This document shows, in pieces, positions 48,126 to 56,477 of a stretch of DNA of 64,000 nucleotides; position 1 is the stretch's first letter, and each line of letters begins with the position of its first letter. Source of the DNA: Streptomyces griseoruber (GTDB lineage Bacteria; Actinomycetota; Actinomycetes; Streptomycetales; Streptomycetaceae); assembly GCF_001514205.1 (NCBI RefSeq), contig NZ_KQ948768.1:331903-395902 (forward strand). The letters run 5' to 3'. Below the pieces are notes generated by a model. It saw only the letters and a list, made by a program, of their open reading frames with translations, ran no database searches and was not told the DNA's origin. Made by a program: the position numbers and the translations under genes.

Positions 48126-50932
48126 CGTGGGGCTCCTTTCCGGCGTGCGTCGCGTCGGCGCAGCCACGCCTTGCGGGTCTCGTCCGCGAGCAGCGGCAGG
48201 GTGCCGAGTGCGGCCAGGACGGCCCAGTCGGCGGCGTCGAGCGGGGCCGTGTCGAAGACCGCCTGCAGCGGGGGCAGGTAGCTGATCGCTGCCATGAGGG
48301 CGACACCGAAGCCGCCCGCGGCGAGCAGGGCCGGATTGGACAGCAGGCCCACTTTCAGGATGCTCTGCCGGTCGGTGCGCACGGCGAGCGCGTTGAAGAA
48401 CTGGCTGAGCACGATCCCCGCCTGGACCATGGTGATCGCCTCCCGGTAGACGGGCGTGTCCTTGGTGAAGTCGTCGAACGGGATCCCCGAGGCGAGGATG
48501 TGCCAGAAGAAGACGGCGGTGACGCAGAGCGCCTGGATGCCGCCGAGGAACAGGATCCGTCCCGTCACGGCGGCCGAGAACAGCCGCTCCCGGCGGGAGC
48601 GCGGGGGGCGGTCCATGACGTCGGGTTCGGGCGGCTCGGCGCCCAGGGCCAGGGCCGGCAGTACGTCGGAGCCCAGGTCGATGGCGAGGATCTGCACCGC
48701 GCTGATGGGCACCAGCGGGAAGCCCGCGAAGGTGGCCGCCAGAATGGGGACCAGCTCCCCGATGTTGTGGCTGAACAGGTAGACGAGGAACTTGCGGATG
48801 TTCTGGTAGACGGCCCGGCCGAGCCGTACCGCCGCCGCGATGGAGGCGAACGAGTCGTCCAGCAGGACCATCGCGGCCGCCTCGCGGGCCACGTCGGTGC
48901 CCCCGGCCCCCATCGCCACGCCGATGTCCGCGTGCTTGAGCGCGGGGGCGTCGTTCGCGCCGTCCCCGGTGACCGCCACCACCTCGCCCCGCCGCTGGAA
49001 CGCGGTGACCACGCGCATCTTGTGCTCCGGGCTGACCCGGCACAGCAGCAGTTCGGACGGTTCGGCGAGCAGCGCGTCGAGCTCGTCGTCGTCCATCGCG
49101 TCGAGCCGGGACCCGGTCACGACGACCGGACCGGGCCGCCGCACGATCCCCACCCGGCGGGCCACGGCCTCCCCGGTCAGCGGGTGGTCCCCGGTGACCA
49201 TGACGATACGGATGCCGGCCCGGCGGCAGGCGGCGACCGCGTCGGTGACCTCGGGACGCGGCGGGTCCAGCATGCCGACCAGTCCCAGGAACGTCAGTCC
49301 GGACTCGGCCTCCTCCTGCGCGGGGTGGGGCCCGTCGACCTCCCGCCGTGCGACGGCCAGCACCCGCAGTCCCTGGGAGGCCAGTGCGTCGGCCGCGGCG
49401 ACGACCGCCGCCCGGTCCTGCTCGGTCAGCGGCTCCGGCCGTCCGTCCCGCTCCGCGTCGGTGCAGCGCGCCAGCAGCTCCACGGGGGCTCCCTTGACGC
49501 ATGCCTGGTGGCCCGTCGCGGTCCGGTGGACGGTGGTCATCAGCTTGCGGTCCGAGTCGAAGGGGAACTCCGTCACCCGGGGGGTCGCGGCCGCCTCCGC
49601 GTCCAACTCCAGACCGGCCTTGGCCGCTGCGACGAGCAGGGCGCCCTCGGTCGTGTCGCCGAGCACCCGCCAGTGCTCCCGGGGGCCGGCGGGCGGCACC
49701 AGCCGGGCGTCGCAGCACAGGCCGGCCACCCGCAACAGCTCACGCACCGGCGGCGCGTCGCCGACCTCCCCGTGCGGGGCGTAGCCGACACCCGTCACCT
49801 CATGGGTCAGCCCGTCCGCCCACACCCGGGTGACGGTCATCTCCGCCTGGGTCAGCGTCCCGGTCTTGTCGGTGCACACCACGGTGGTCGATCCGAGCGC
49901 CTCCACCGCCAGCAACTGCTTGATCAGGGCCTGACGCCGCGCCATCCGCCGTACGCCGATCGCCAGGGACACCGACAGGGTGGCGGGCAGCCCCTCCGGC
50001 ACCAGCGCCACCATCACCCCCAGCGCGAACACGAACGACGGCACGACGGACTCGCCGGTGGGAAGCCGTACGACGAACATCAGGGCCCCGGTCGCCAGGG
50101 CCGCCCCCGCCACCCGACGTGCCATGACGGCCACCTGGTGCTGAAGCGGGGTCTTCTGCCGCGGCGCGGCGGCGGCCAGCCGGTAGATCCGGCCGAACTC
50201 GGTGGACGCGCCCGTGGCGACGACCACGGCACGCCCGGATCCGGCGACCACGTCGGTCCCCATGAAGACGCAGTTGCGGGACTCGAGCGCCGGCCCGGCC
50301 GCCACCGGATCGGCGGTGCGGCCCGCGGCGTTGCTCTCTCCGGTCAACGGCGCGTTGTTGACGGCCAGTTCGTGCGCCTCGACCAGCCGGCAGTCCGCCG
50401 GCACGGCGTCCCCGGCCTCCAGCACCACCACGTCCCCCGGCACCAGGTTCCGGGCGGGCACCTCCAGCCGTTCACCGCCGCGCAGCACCCGGCAGGCGTG
50501 CGGCACCATCGCCGCCAGGGCCTGCGCCGTGCGCTCCGCCGAGTACTCCTGCGCGAAACCGATGGCCGCGTTCAGCACGACGACGGCCAGGATGGCCACG
50601 GCCAGTTGCAGGGTGCCCGCCTCGCGCGGTTGCTGCAGTCCGTACGCCAGGAAGGTGATCGCCGAGGCGACCAGCAGGACCACCGCGAAGAGGTCCGTGA
50701 ACTGGGCCGCCAGGTCCCGCCAGACGGCACGGCGTCGTGTCCGCGGCAGTTCGTTGGGCCCGTACCGCTCCAGCCTCTCCCCCGCCTGCGCCGGCGCCAG
50801 GCCACGCCGTGTGGTGTCCAGGGCGGAGAAGACATCGGCGGCGGCGAGTTGCCGTACCCGCGGCGGCGGGCCGGAGCCGGGCTCCGTCGTTGGCCGTGTG
50901 CCGGCGGTCGGCGGGGCCGGACTCGTGCGCAT
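48122..50932 (-). CDS. Cation-translocating P-type ATPase (CtpF/PMR1-like)
   Basis: A 936-aa P2-type ATPase pumping Ca2+ or another cation. Cation_ATPase_N (VFSALDTTRRGLAPAQAGER, ERYGPNELPRTRRRAVWRDL), actuator TGES in NNAPLTGESNAAGR, membrane segment 4 with VALVPEGLPATLSVSLAIGV (PEGL, typical of Ca2+/PMR1 pumps), phosphorylated Asp in VVCTDKTGTLTQAEMT, FPFDSDRKLMTTVHR, CVKGAPVELLARC, MVTGDHPLT, VAVTGDGANDAPALKHADIG, and six C-terminal helices. CtpF-type pumps are DosR targets in M. tuberculosis. ATG 50932 is the only plausible start, without a clear ribosome binding site. Followed by two coupled TrkA genes. Confidence 0.92.
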   Translation of the reverse strand: MRTSPAPPTAGTRPTTEPGSGPPPRVRQLAAADVFSALDTTRRGLAPAQAGERLERYGPNELPRTRRRAVWRDLAAQFTDLFAVVLLVASAITFLAYGLQQPREAGTLQLAVAILAVVVLNAAIGFAQEYSAERTAQALAAMVPHACRVLRGGERLEVPARNLVPGDVVVLEAGDAVPADCRLVEAHELAVNNAPLTGESNAAGRTADPVAAGPALESRNCVFMGTDVVAGSGRAVVVATGASTEFGRIYRLAAAAPRQKTPLQHQVAVMARRVAGAALATGALMFVVRLPTGESVVPSFVFALGVMVALVPEGLPATLSVSLAIGVRRMARRQALIKQLLAVEALGSTTVVCTDKTGTLTQAEMTVTRVWADGLTHEVTGVGYAPHGEVGDAPPVRELLRVAGLCCDARLVPPAGPREHWRVLGDTTEGALLVAAAKAGLELDAEAAATPRVTEFPFDSDRKLMTTVHRTATGHQACVKGAPVELLARCTDAERDGRPEPLTEQDRAAVVAAADALASQGLRVLAVARREVDGPHPAQEEAESGLTFLGLVGMLDPPRPEVTDAVAACRRAGIRIVMVTGDHPLTGEAVARRVGIVRRPGPVVVTGSRLDAMDDDELDALLAEPSELLLCRVSPEHKMRVVTAFQRRGEVVAVTGDGANDAPALKHADIGVAMGAGGTDVAREAAAMVLLDDSFASIAAAVRLGRAVYQNIRKFLVYLFSHNIGELVPILAATFAGFPLVPISAVQILAIDLGSDVLPALALGAEPPEPDVMDRPPRSRRERLFSAAVTGRILFLGGIQALCVTAVFFWHILASGIPFDDFTKDTPVYREAITMVQAGIVLSQFFNALAVRTDRQSILKVGLLSNPALLAAGGFGVALMAAISYLPPLQAVFDTAPLDAADWAVLAALGTLPLLADETRKAWLRRRDARRKGAPR

Positions 50933-51093
50933 CAGGCGGGTCCGTACGGTGACCGGGTCGCCGTACGGGCGACCCGGCGGGCCTGGTGTGAGGCTTCCAT
51001 CATCGACTCCCGGGGGTCGGCGGCCGTCTCGCCGTCTCGCCGTTCGAGCGACGGCGCCCTCCGATCGTGTGCCGGGCCCGCCCGGAGTCACCA

Positions 51094-51129
51094 GGGCCGT
51101 CCGGGGAGGGGGGCCGGGCCGTCCGGCCC
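51094..51129. promoter_or_regulatory. Dormancy-regulon box pair between ATPase and CBS genes
   Basis: GGGCCG-TC-CGGCCC at 51116-51129 is a perfect palindrome; 22 bp to its left GGGCCG-TC-CGGGGA (51094-51107) repeats one half-site exactly. They lie about 180 bases before the ATPase start (minus) and 370 before the CBS gene (plus). The remainder of the 568-base gap 50933-51500 has no gene. Confidence 0.55.
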
Positions 51130-51500
51130 TCACCCGGGACGGTGACGACGGAACAGCGGGCGTGGTGCGGCACTCCCCGGCTCACGGCCCCGGCAGCATT
51201 CCCGTGAACCGGTGACCGCGGACGACTTCGTGGTGCGGCTCCACCGCCGGGAGGCCGTGGCTCAACCGGCGGCCGTCCGCACCGGCCATGGCGGCCGCCA
51301 GATGATCTCCCCATCGCCGTCGGTCCGTCTCCCTCCAGGCTCGCCCCTCGCGTCGGACGGCGCCACGCCACGGCTCCGCGGGCGCGCCGCCGTTGTGCGC
51401 CGCCGGGCCGATGGGGGCCGACCGGCCCATGCGGCTGCCGCGTGTCAGGCGGACAGTGGGAGGCAGGAGGGACCGCACACGACACGAGGAGGCGGGAACC

Positions 51501-52202
51501 ATGTGGCACCGGATGGTGAGCGACCTCATGACCACGTCGGTCGTCAGCGTGCGCCGGGACACCGGCTTCAAGGAGATCGCCAAGCTGCTCGCCGAGCACG
51601 GCATCACCGCCGTACCGGTCGTGGACGACGAACGCGTCCTGGGCGTGGTCTCCGAGGCGGATCTGCTGCGCAAGGAGGCGGGCCTGCTGGATCCGGCCGG
51701 CGTGCTGCCGGTACTGCGCCCCGGGCCCGCCGACCGCGCGAGGGCCGAGGCCACGACCGCCGAAGGGCTGATGAACAGCCCGGCCGTGACGGCCAGGCCG
51801 CAGTGGACGGCGGTGGAGGCGGCCCAGGTCATGGAGCGTCACCACGTCAAACGGCTGCCCGTGGTCGACGAGGCCGACCGACTGGTCGGGCTGGTCAGCA
51901 GGGCCGATCTGCTGCGTGTCTTCCTCCGGGGCGACAGCGCCATCCGGGAGGAGATCACCGGGGAGGTGCTGATACGCGCCCTCGGTATCACCCCCGGCGC
52001 CGTCACCGTGCGTGTCGTCGACGGACGGGTGTCGCTGACGGGCACCGTCGAACGCAAGTCCCTCGTCCCCGTCGTCGTACGCCTGTGCCAGGGCGTGGAC
52101 GGAGTGGTCGACGTCTCCGCGGAGCTGCACCACCGGGTGGACGACACCACCTCCGCGGTGCCGGAGCCCGAGGCGTCACGCCGTGCCGGACTGGCCACGT
52201 GA
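51501..52202 (+). CDS. CBS-pair and BON domain protein (1)
   Basis: A 233-aa soluble protein with two CBS motifs (VSDLMTTSVVSVRRDTGFKE...VPVVDDERVLGVVSEADLLR; LMNSPAVTARPQWTAVEAAQ...LPVVDEADRLVGLVSRADLL) that bind adenine nucleotides, and a C-terminal BON domain (GAVTVRVVDGRVSLTGTVER, VDGVVDVSAELHH). CBS proteins of this layout are DosR-type stress proteins whose ligand (AMP, ATP, NAD) signals energy state. ATG 51501 has GAGGAGGCGGG upstream. The next CBS gene begins 31 bases after its stop. Confidence 0.9.
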   Translation: MWHRMVSDLMTTSVVSVRRDTGFKEIAKLLAEHGITAVPVVDDERVLGVVSEADLLRKEAGLLDPAGVLPVLRPGPADRARAEATTAEGLMNSPAVTARPQWTAVEAAQVMERHHVKRLPVVDEADRLVGLVSRADLLRVFLRGDSAIREEITGEVLIRALGITPGAVTVRVVDGRVSLTGTVERKSLVPVVVRLCQGVDGVVDVSAELHHRVDDTTSAVPEPEASRRAGLAT

Positions 52203-52233
52203 CCTGACGAACCCCGAGACGAGGTGGTCGGAC

Positions 52234-52890
52234 ATGAGCGGCACTCCCCACATCGTGAGCGATGTGATGACCCAGACGGTCGTGGCCGTCGGACGGGACG
52301 CACCGTTCAAGGAGATCGTGCGGACCATGGAGCAGTGGAAGGTCAGCGCCATGCCGGTGCTGGAAGGAGAGGGACGCGTCGTCGGTGTCGTCTCCGAGGC
52401 CGACCTGCTGCCCAAGGAAGAGTTCCGCGAAGGCGGGCAAAGCCTCTCCCAGCAGCGGCAGCGGCTGGTCGATGTCGCCAAGGCCGGTGCGACCAGGGCG
52501 GAGGAACTCATGAGCACGCCCGCCGTCACCGTCCACCCGGACGCCACTCTCGCGCAGGCCGCGAGGATCATGGCCGTCCGACAGGTCAAGCGGCTGCCCG
52601 TGGTCGACGACATCGGCATGCTCCAGGGCGTCGTCAGCCGGGCCGACCTGCTGAAGGTCTTCCTGCGGCCGGACGACGACATAGAGGAGGAGGTGCGCCG
52701 CACGGTGGTGTCGTACCTGTTCCCGGGCTTCAGCCACGCCATCCACGTGAACGTGCACGACGGCGTGGTCACCCTGCGCGGACATGTCCGCGACACCGCG
52801 CTCATCTCGGTCGCCGTGCGCCTCGTCCGCGCCGTGGAGGGCGTCGTGGACGTCGAACCGCAGCTCACCGGCGAGTCGACGCATCCGTAG
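52234..52890 (+). CDS. CBS-pair and BON domain protein (2)
   Basis: A 218-aa paralogue of the preceding protein: VSDVMTQTVVAVGRDAPFKE, GVVSEADLLPKEEFREGGQS, LMSTPAVTVHPDATLAQAAR, LPVVDDIGMLQGVVSRADLL, and BON segment HAIHVNVHDGVVTLRGHVRD. It is closer in sequence to the third copy at 60037 than to its direct neighbour. GAGGTGG precedes ATG 52234; in operon with 51501. Confidence 0.9.
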   Translation: MSGTPHIVSDVMTQTVVAVGRDAPFKEIVRTMEQWKVSAMPVLEGEGRVVGVVSEADLLPKEEFREGGQSLSQQRQRLVDVAKAGATRAEELMSTPAVTVHPDATLAQAARIMAVRQVKRLPVVDDIGMLQGVVSRADLLKVFLRPDDDIEEEVRRTVVSYLFPGFSHAIHVNVHDGVVTLRGHVRDTALISVAVRLVRAVEGVVDVEPQLTGESTHP

Positions 52891-52907
52891 CGACGTGGGT
52901 GACCGTG

Positions 52908-53080
52908 ATGTTCTGGTACGGGCACGATCCGAGCGGGTGGGCTGGTTCACCATGCCGGTCGGCATGATCCTCTTCTGGGCGGTGCTGATCGCCTTCGCCG
53001 TCCTCGCAGAACGCTTCGCCCGCGGGAAGATCGACGAGGAGGAATACCGCCACCGTCTGTCGGGCGAAGACAGGGTGCCG
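52908..53080 (+). pseudogene. Small SHOCT-type membrane protein, frameshifted
   Basis: ATG 52908 begins MFWYGHDPSGW, then one base is out of frame and the reading continues FTMPVGMILFWAVLIAFAVL directly into AERFARGKIDEEEYRHRLSG. This is the pattern of small streptomycete membrane proteins with a C-terminal SHOCT motif (LxxRxAxGEIxxxEYxxRL), but the linker between helix and SHOCT motif is missing. The frame runs on past 53080 into non-matching sequence. Regarded as a relic at the 3' end of the CBS operon. Confidence 0.6.
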
Positions 53081-53109
53081 CCCAGGGCGGACTTCGGTGC
53101 GCCTCATGA

Positions 53110-53445
53110 CGTCGTCGCGGAAGAGCCGGCAGGGCGGCCTCGGCCGTTTCGGCCGACTGCGCGACCGTCAGCCGTCCGTCGGCCGGTACGCGGTCGCCGG
53201 CTTCCAGGAGCACCAGGTCGCCCGGCACCAGGGCGTGCGCCTCGACGACGTGTTCCCGGACGTCGCGGCGCGCCCTGGCGGTCGGTACGAGCCATTGCGG
53301 AACCGGTCCAGGAACTTCAGCCACTCCGCGCGCCGAGCCGGTCCGGACAGCCGGACGAATCGAGCCGGTGGGCGTCCGCCCCTCCGGCGTGCGGCACCGC
53401 ACCAATACGTTCCCGGGCGACCTCGGTCGTCATCGGCCCGGTCAC
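53110..53445 (-). pseudogene. Relic of a second P-type ATPase
   Basis: GTG 53445 overlaps the stop of the universal stress gene (GTGA) and starts TGPMTTEVARERIGAVPHAG; later, in other frames, come ARRAEWLKFLDRFRNGSYRP (first cytoplasmic helix of P2 ATPases) and VVEAHALVPGDLVLLEAGDR with VPADGRL (actuator domain). The transmembrane segments between them and everything after (catalytic domains, TGES onward) are lost. So an operon of universal stress protein plus cation pump once existed here. Confidence 0.7.
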
Positions 53446-54269
53446 GGGGCCTCCTGCGCCGCGTGGATCACCGCGACGGGGCAGTCGGCGTGCCGCAGGG
53501 CGGCCCGGCTGACCCGCGTCGGCAGGGCGGCCGCGAATCCGCCCCGGCCGCGCGTGCCGATCACGACCAACTGGGCGCGCGCACTGGCCGCGACGACCGC
53601 TCGGCGCGTCCCGCCCCGGACACGGCGCCGGTGCACGGTGACGTCCGGATACTCCTCCCGCGCTGCCGCCAGTGTGTCGTCGGGCCTGTCCGGCTCCTCC
53701 CCCTCAGGTGTCCCGGAGCCGTTCAGCACCATCACGTCCGTTCCGCGGGCCGAGGCCTCGGCGAGGGCGAACGCGACCGCTTCCCTGCCGAGGTGCCCGT
53801 GGTCGCCGGCGAGCACGACCGGGCCGGCCGGGTCGGGCCTGCCCCGGACCATCAGCACCGGAGAGCCACCGTGGGCCGCCAGCCGGACGGCGACCGATCC
53901 GCTTCGCGCGGCCGCCGGGCGGCGCGCCGAGCGGCTGCCCACGACGGTGAGCGACGCCCCGCGCGACTCGGTCTCCAGCACCGCCGCGGGTTCGCCCAGG
54001 AGGACCGTGTGCGTGACGCGCAGGCCGGGCGCGGCGTCGCGGGCCCGGCGCTCGGCCTCCGTCAGCGCGCTCCCCACCGGGCCGCGTACCCCGGTTCCGA
54101 CCGGGTCCCACGGGGGCACGCCCGGCGGGACATGGGCCGCCGGCCAGGCGAGGGCGTGCGCCAGCCGAAGCTCCACCCCCAGCCGGTCTGCCTCCCGCGC
54201 GGCGGTCTCCACCGCGGCCAGGCTCGATGCCGAGCCGTCCACTCCCACCAGTACGGGGCCGCCGCTCAT
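53442..54269 (-). CDS. Tandem universal stress protein (1)
   Basis: A 275-aa protein of two UspA domains: GPVLVGVDGSASSLAAVETA (residue 4 on) and VVLAGDHGHLGREAVAFALA (about 150), each with C-terminal nucleotide loops: TVVGSRSARRPAAARSGSVA and LVVIGTRGRGGFAAALPTRV followed by HADCPVAVIHA. ATP-binding G-2x-G-9x-G-(S/T) is only partly kept in the first. Shares its 279-base upstream region, with two boxes, with the divergent universal stress gene at 54549. Confidence 0.88.
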   Translation of the reverse strand: MSGGPVLVGVDGSASSLAAVETAAREADRLGVELRLAHALAWPAAHVPPGVPPWDPVGTGVRGPVGSALTEAERRARDAAPGLRVTHTVLLGEPAAVLETESRGASLTVVGSRSARRPAAARSGSVAVRLAAHGGSPVLMVRGRPDPAGPVVLAGDHGHLGREAVAFALAEASARGTDVMVLNGSGTPEGEEPDRPDDTLAAAREEYPDVTVHRRRVRGGTRRAVVAASARAQLVVIGTRGRGGFAAALPTRVSRAALRHADCPVAVIHAAQEAP

Positions 54270-54408
54270 GACGTCTCCCCCCCTTCTCCTCGCACGGTCT
54301 CAGGACCGGGGCACAGTGGCGCTCCCCGGCGCGACAGCGGACGGCCCGGTGCTCGCGGCACCGTCCTGCCGGCCACCCCACGCTCTCCGTTCCCAGGGCG
54401 CTCGGGCA

Positions 54409-54444
54409 GGGGCCGGTCGGTACCCGAAGCGTCCCGTCCGGCCC
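54409..54444. promoter_or_regulatory. Dormancy-regulon box pair between two divergent usp genes
   Basis: GGGCCG-GT-CGGTAC (54410-54423) and GTCCCG-TC-CGGCCC (54431-54444), centres 21 bp apart, each with one perfect half-site. Located 140 bases before the minus-strand and 105 before the plus-strand universal stress gene. Confidence 0.5.
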
Positions 54445-54548
54445 TGTCGCCGGCTGTCCGGGCGCGTTGAGGATCGGGGTAGTGGTGGACAGCGCGCGGC
54501 AGCCGCGGCGTCGAGCAGCTGTCGCGCCGGACACGGGAGGTGTGTGTC

Positions 54549-55424
54549 ATGACCGGACCCGTCGTGGTCGGAGTCGACGGCTCACCCGGGAGCGTGACGG
54601 CCGCGTGGTGGGCGGCCGAAGAGGCCACCCGCAAGAAGTTGCCCCTGGTCCTGCTCCACTCGTGGCCCACGCAGCCGCTCGACGTGCCGATCCCGCAGGA
54701 GGCCCGGAGCAGGCAGCTCTACGGACGGAACCTGCTCCGGCGCATGGAGGCCGAACTGGTGCATCGCCACGCCGGTCTGACGCTGACCACGGAACTGGTG
54801 TCGGACACCGCGGCTCACGCCCTCCTCGCCCATGGCGAGGACGCGTCCCTGCTGGTACTGGGGTCCCGCGGCCACAGTGCGGCGGCGAGCTTCCTGCTCG
54901 GTTCCATCAGCCTGCACGTGCTGGGCCTCGCGCAGTGCCCGACGGTCACCGTCCGGGCCGGGGATCCGGCTGTCGAGGCCGGCTGGGGGCATCCGGCGGG
55001 GCACCGCGACGAGGTGGTGGTCGGCCTGGCGGAGGCGGGGCCCGCCAACGACCCGGTGCTGGAGTTCGCCTTCGCCAGCGCGGCGTCGTACGGAATCGGT
55101 GTACGCGTGGTGCGGGCCCTCGCCCACCGCGTGCCGTACCCCGCGTCCCCCGAACACGCGGCGGACATCCTCGAGGCGGAGGAACGGGCGCGGCTCACCA
55201 CCACGCTGGCGAAGTGGCGTGAGAGGTTCCCCGACGTCCCCGTCCTGGTGCAGGTCGTCACGGGGTCGGCCGCGCACGCCCTGCTGTCCGCCGCCACCCG
55301 CAGTCGGCTCACCGTGGTCGGACGCCGTCGCCGTACGTCCCACCTGACGTGGAAGCTCGGACCCGTCGCGCACGCGGTGCTGCACCACGGTCCGTGCCCG
55401 GTCGCCGTCGTACCGCATGACTGA
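54549..55424 (+). CDS. Tandem universal stress protein (2)
   Basis: A 291-aa double UspA protein: VVVGVDGSPGSVTAAWWAAE, LLVLGSRGHSAAASFLLGSI (G-2x-G-9x motif of domain 1), then EVVVGLAEAGPANDPVLEFA and LTVVGRRRRTSHLTWKLGPV with HHGPCPVAVVPHD at the end. ATG 54549 after GGGAGG at eight bases is chosen over GTG 54540. Converges with the next universal stress gene (28-base gap). Confidence 0.88.
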   Translation: MTGPVVVGVDGSPGSVTAAWWAAEEATRKKLPLVLLHSWPTQPLDVPIPQEARSRQLYGRNLLRRMEAELVHRHAGLTLTTELVSDTAAHALLAHGEDASLLVLGSRGHSAAASFLLGSISLHVLGLAQCPTVTVRAGDPAVEAGWGHPAGHRDEVVVGLAEAGPANDPVLEFAFASAASYGIGVRVVRALAHRVPYPASPEHAADILEAEERARLTTTLAKWRERFPDVPVLVQVVTGSAAHALLSAATRSRLTVVGRRRRTSHLTWKLGPVAHAVLHHGPCPVAVVPHD

Positions 55425-55452
55425 TCAGGACCACTCTCTGGAAGACCGCTCT

Positions 55453-56355
55453 CTAGAAGTGGGGGACAACGGCGACGGGGCAGCCGACGTGGTGGATCGC
55501 GGCATGGGTGACGGGTCCGGTGCGGGGGCCGACGGGGCGTTCGGCGAGGCGGTGTCCCACGACGAGGAGGCTCGCACCGGTGGCGGCCCGGACGAGCGCC
55601 GTCGCGGGCTTCTCGTCCACGACGGTCTCCTGGACCTCGACGTCGGGGTACTTCTCACGCCAAGGCCGCAGGACGGCCTTGAGGAAGCTCAGCCACTCCT
55701 CGCCCTGCCACGTCTGCTCGACCAGGCCGATCTCGCCGGGGCCGAGGCCGAGGGGGACGGTCGTGTGCCAGGCGTGCACGGCCCGCAGCCGGGCGTGCCG
55801 GCACCGGGCGGCCTCGAAGGCGAACTCGATCACCTCGTCACAGGCCTCGGCGAGGTCGACGGCGAGCACGACGTCCCGGTAGCCGGTGTCCGTCGAGGCG
55901 CTTCCGTCGCCGCCCGGCACGTGTTCGTCGGCCGCCTCCTCGTCCGCCCGGACGAGGACGACGGGACGCGTCGCCTTCGCGACCACGCCCAGTGCCACGG
56001 AACCCACGAGGAACCCGGCGAGGCCGGTCAGTCCACGTGAGCCCAGGACCATCAGCTCGGCCTCGTCCGCGGCCTTCAGCAGGGCGGGCGCGGCCGGGCC
56101 CTCCACCTGTTCGTCGGTGAGGCGGACATCGGGGCACTGGGCGCGGACGTGTTCCTCCGCTTGGCGCAGCGCGCGCCGGGCCAGATGCCGCTGGGCGGCA
56201 CCGGCGATCTCGCGCTCCTGCCGGCGAGGGTGCCGGTCCCAGGCGTGCACCAGATGGAGCGGCTTGTCCCGCCGCTGGGCCTCACGAGCCGCCCATGCGG
56301 CAGCGGCCAGGCTTTCGGCGGATCCGTCGACTCCGGCGACAACGGGTCGAAGCAT
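55453..56355 (-). CDS. Tandem universal stress protein (3)
   Basis: A 300-aa double UspA protein: PVVAGVDGSAESLAAAAWAA, LMVLGSRGLTGLAGFLVGSV (complete ATP-binding loop), DVVLAVDLAEACDEVIEFAF, LLVVGHRLAERPVGPRTGPV and HHVGCPVAVVPHF. Such proteins are the most numerous DosR targets in mycobacteria. ATG 56355 has GGGAGG 7 bases upstream. A perfect GGGGCCG-TC-CGGCCCC box lies 88 bases before it. Confidence 0.9.
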   Translation of the reverse strand: MLRPVVAGVDGSAESLAAAAWAAREAQRRDKPLHLVHAWDRHPRRQEREIAGAAQRHLARRALRQAEEHVRAQCPDVRLTDEQVEGPAAPALLKAADEAELMVLGSRGLTGLAGFLVGSVALGVVAKATRPVVLVRADEEAADEHVPGGDGSASTDTGYRDVVLAVDLAEACDEVIEFAFEAARCRHARLRAVHAWHTTVPLGLGPGEIGLVEQTWQGEEWLSFLKAVLRPWREKYPDVEVQETVVDEKPATALVRAATGASLLVVGHRLAERPVGPRTGPVTHAAIHHVGCPVAVVPHF

Positions 56356-56443
56356 CTCGGCACCTCCCACACTCGGTCTGTCGTCCGGTACCCAGCGTCA
56401 CTCCGCGGCCCCAGCGGGGGCAGAGGCTGCCCGGTCCTCTCCG

Positions 56444-56459
56444 GGGGCCGTCCGGCCCC
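56444..56459. promoter_or_regulatory. Dormancy-regulon box, perfect palindrome
   Basis: GGGGCCG-TC-CGGCCCC, a 7-2-7 perfect inverted repeat in the 122-base gap between the GH65 stop and the start of the universal stress gene at 56355. The best-conserved copy of the element in the window. Confidence 0.6.
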
Positions 56460-56477
56460 TCTCCAGGGCGCTCGCCG

